A stretch of DNA of 16,057 bases from a bacterium TMED144 (lineage in GTDB: Bacteria; Fidelibacterota; Marinisomatia; Marinisomatales; TCS55), in contig NHGT02000020.1 in NCBI GenBank assembly GCA_002170005.2, positions 36,000 through 52,056 of the forward strand. Direction: 5' to 3'. Made by a program: the position numbers and the translations under genes. Positions within the stretch are counted from its first letter, which is position 1, and each line of letters opens with the position of its first letter. This document shows, piece by piece, positions 14,260-16,057 of this stretch. A model generated the notes under the pieces. That model made no database searches. It had not been told where the DNA came from and saw only the letters and a list, made by a program, of their open reading frames with translations.

Positions 14260-14862
14260 TTAAATCGTTACTTTAAAAATCAAAGTATACGTACTTGTCC
14301 ATTTGCCATCAACAAGATCAGAGATAAGTTTATAATATATGGTTGGAGCATATTGACTAGATTCAGTTAGATCGAATCCAAATACTAACCAGTTTTTGTT
14401 GTAAGATTTTTTTTCAAAATCAAAGAAAAATTCATTTCCTATATAGGGTCTAAATTTTCCTAATAGCTTATTAGACTTTGCAAATATCCTAAATCTGTTC
14501 CTAGTTACTGGGTCTTTATCATCTCTAAGTCTTAATTCTTGACGTGTTCTTAAGGTCCATCTTATATTTTTTTTGTTCAGTCTCTTTTGTAAAGAGACAT
14601 GCGGTCTTCTTTCATTCCAAATTAAATTTCCATCCTTAACTCTTCCAATAAGTCTAAAATTGAAAGCGGTCGACCAGTTATTTTTTAGCTTAAAGGATTT
14701 TGCAAGATCATAATGCTGGTAATAAAAACCCGATTTGTTGGATCTCCAATCAAAATCAATTGAAAATGTGTTTTTTTTTATAAGAATTTTCTCTGAGTGG
14801 TTCGGCAGTTTTTGTGCAAACAGGAATGTAAAGAGCATTAAGATCTGAATACATTTTTTCAA
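14260..14862 (-). CDS. DUF2490-like secreted or outer-membrane beta-barrel protein
   Basis: The 200-residue product has a signal peptide (MKKCIQILMLFTFLFAQ, cleavage near FAQ-K). The mature part alternates hydrophobic and polar residues in short strands, with aromatic-rich ends and a final hydrophobic TYTLIFKVTI, as in small outer-membrane barrels. RRPHVSLQKRL (85-95) and TLRTRQELRLRD near 103-114 resemble the DUF2490 family, whose function is unknown. A clear case for membership would need a profile search. Its ATG overlaps the stop of the upstream propeller-like gene by four bases, indicating translational coupling, and it precedes the guanidine-modifying enzyme by seven bases. Confidence 0.6.
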   Translation of the reverse strand: MKKCIQILMLFTFLFAQKLPNHSEKILIKKNTFSIDFDWRSNKSGFYYQHYDLAKSFKLKNNWSTAFNFRLIGRVKDGNLIWNERRPHVSLQKRLNKKNIRWTLRTRQELRLRDDKDPVTRNRFRIFAKSNKLLGKFRPYIGNEFFFDFEKKSYNKNWLVFGFDLTESSQYAPTIYYKLISDLVDGKWTSTYTLIFKVTI

Positions 14863-15713
14863 TTCCTTATTAATTCCTTTAAAATTGACATAGTTGAACC
14901 AAAGTTTTCATTATCTGTCATTAAAATCAAACTGTTTTTATTAAAAACCATTGCTTCAATTTTTTGATCACCTACAGCAACGAGAGGCATTAATAAATCA
15001 GGATGGTTGATTTGAAAATAACCTTCTTTTGAAATATTACCAATATTATAGAGGTAAGAAGAGAAAGGACCGTTGTTACCAGGGTCAGATGTAGCAGAAA
15101 CCCAAACATTTCCGTTGTCATGAATTGCAATATCGCCAATGTTCCTTTTGAATTTTGTTGGCTTTGGAAGCGAAAAAACCGCTTTATTTATATTGGTTAT
15201 GTTGTTGTTTTTTTCGTCAAAAAAAGCAGTGAAAATTGTTGATGCTCTTGTGTCTGAACCTCTATCACCGTAAGCAATGACTATGCCTTGGCTAGAATTA
15301 AAAATGCTAATTCCCTCTAAATTCATTTTACCGCTTATTTGCGGTAATACAAATGTGTTAAGTATATCAATTCTAAAATCAGAAGGATCAATAGTTAAAG
15401 TGTAGCATTTTCCAGTACTTTCCATTACTACATATTTGTTGTTAGATGAAATTGTTTTAAATATGCCTTCAAGATCATAAGGAAGTTTTTTTTCAGGCCA
15501 GATAAGTTCTTTTATTTCAAGGCTATAATTCAAAAAGCTTAGCCTTGCTTGCTTCTTCTTTTTGTTATCATGAACAATGAGATATCCTTTTTGGAATTTA
15601 GCAGCTCCACTTATTGAATATTCGCGGGTGGAATGTATTTTACTCCAATCTAAGTTCTGCCCATGAATGAAATAACATAAGAAAAAGATAATTATTTTCG
15701 TTCGTTTTACCAT
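14859..15713 (-). CDS. Secreted propeller-like protein with phytase/SdiA-regulated-type repeats
   Basis: This 284-residue product has a signal peptide (MVKRTK, then hydrophobic IIIFFLCYF, probable cleavage after HGQ). Four short related elements recur: DLEGI (80-84), NLEGI (131-135), GDIAI (193-197) and KIEAM (251-255). Each is followed by a hydrophobic strand such as VVMES, IVIAYGD, VWVSATSD or LILMTDN. The pattern suggests a beta-propeller of the kind called 'esterase-like activity of phytase' or SdiA-regulated. No catalytic residues can be assigned. It overlaps the CYTH gene by seven bases and the DUF2490-like gene by four, so the genes are tightly packed in one operon. I do not recognise a specific function. 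Confidence 0.6.
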   Translation of the reverse strand: MVKRTKIIIFFLCYFIHGQNLDWSKIHSTREYSISGAAKFQKGYLIVHDNKKKKQARLSFLNYSLEIKELIWPEKKLPYDLEGIFKTISSNNKYVVMESTGKCYTLTIDPSDFRIDILNTFVLPQISGKMNLEGISIFNSSQGIVIAYGDRGSDTRASTIFTAFFDEKNNNITNINKAVFSLPKPTKFKRNIGDIAIHDNGNVWVSATSDPGNNGPFSSYLYNIGNISKEGYFQINHPDLLMPLVAVGDQKIEAMVFNKNSLILMTDNENFGSTMSILKELIRN

Positions 15714-16057
15714 TGAGAAAAAGGGTTTTTTGACAAATTAGCATTGATATATCTGCAATCATAAGTTACTTCTTCTAGCAACCATTCAGGTTTTTTAAAT
15801 GATTCATTTTCATATTTTAGCTCTATTTCAGCAATCCATAGCCCCTTATTTTTTTCATGAAATTCGTCGACTTCCCATACTTTATTTTCATAAACTACTT
15901 TATATCTAGTTTTTTTGACTGTTTCACTTATGCTTAATGTTGCAATTTCTCGGTAATCTTCCATCTGTATATTGTATTCAAATTCACTTCTACTGATACC
16001 TACATTTTTTGTTTTAATAGTTAGTTTACAAACATCTCCTTCTTTTCTAATTCTAAT
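15707..16057 (-). CDS. CYTH-domain (triphosphate tunnel) protein, partial at right edge
   Basis: The minus-strand frame is open from base 16057 to a stop at 15707-15709, giving 117 residues; the N-terminus, including the expected ExExK motif, lies beyond the window. The ATG at 15964 is internal and is not the true start, because the frame upstream carries family features: IRIRKEGD, LTIKTKN and SEFEYNIQ. Downstream are TRYKVVYENKVWEVDEF, the paired acidic strand IAEIELKYE and EVTYDCRYIN. These charged strands line the tunnel of CYTH/TTM proteins, which bind triphosphates and divalent metals. Many bacterial members act as inorganic triphosphatases, but some have other substrates. It is the first visible gene of the four-gene operon, overlapping the next start by seven bases. 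Confidence 0.85.
   Translation of the reverse strand: MRIRKEGDVCKLTIKTKNVGISRSEFEYNIQMEDYREIATLSISETVKKTRYKVVYENKVWEVDEFHEKNKGLWIAEIELKYENESFKKPEWLLEEVTYDCRYINANLSKNPFSQW

Noticed and set aside
15962..15964. ATG at 15964 as the start of the CYTH gene
   Set aside because: The frame stays open to the window edge and the upstream residues carry CYTH strand motifs, so the gene is partial instead.

Overview
This window is AT-rich, densely packed bacterial DNA of the kind seen in small-genome marine bacterioplankton. I cannot fix the phylum from sequence alone. The PPi-dependent phosphofructokinase and class I aldolase look like proteobacterial versions. The secreted VPS10/BNR protein, the DUF2490-like protein and the DoxX plus Gfo/Idh pair are common in Bacteroidota and Marinimicrobia. 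Promoter-like boxes are of the ordinary TATAAT type, and the secreted proteins show no obvious C-terminal sorting domain.

Layout from left to right. (1) A minus-strand pair: a DoxX-like membrane protein followed by a Tat-signal Gfo/Idh/MocA oxidoreductase that runs off the left edge. (2) A plus-strand pair for sulfur amino acids: a cystathionine/methionine gamma-lyase-family PLP enzyme and a cysteine dioxygenase. (3) A plus-strand pair of GAPDH paralogues. The first carries an N-terminal Xre-type helix-turn-helix and has lost the catalytic cysteine. The second is an intact glycolytic GAPDH. (4) A minus-strand acetoacetyl-CoA synthetase and a large secreted Asp-box (VPS10/sortilin-like) propeller protein, separated by a strong hairpin. 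(5) A plus-strand operon of PPi-dependent phosphofructokinase and class I fructose-bisphosphate aldolase. (6) A compact minus-strand operon: a CYTH-domain protein (running off the right edge), a secreted propeller-like protein, a DUF2490-like protein and a pentein-fold guanidine-modifying enzyme.

The most interesting item is the HTH-pseudo-GAPDH fusion at 3533-4795. It keeps the NAD-binding residues but has lost the active-site cysteine and most substrate-phosphate contacts, which suggests a redox- or glycolysis-sensing transcription regulator built from a glycolytic enzyme. It is directly followed by the catalytic gap gene. A perfect inverted repeat lies at its own promoter. The -10 region of its promoter shares a 17-of-21 match with the region just upstream of the phosphofructokinase-aldolase operon 7.6 kb away. 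Together these suggest a small self-regulated system controlling GAPDH, PFK and aldolase. That function is inference and is stated as such below.
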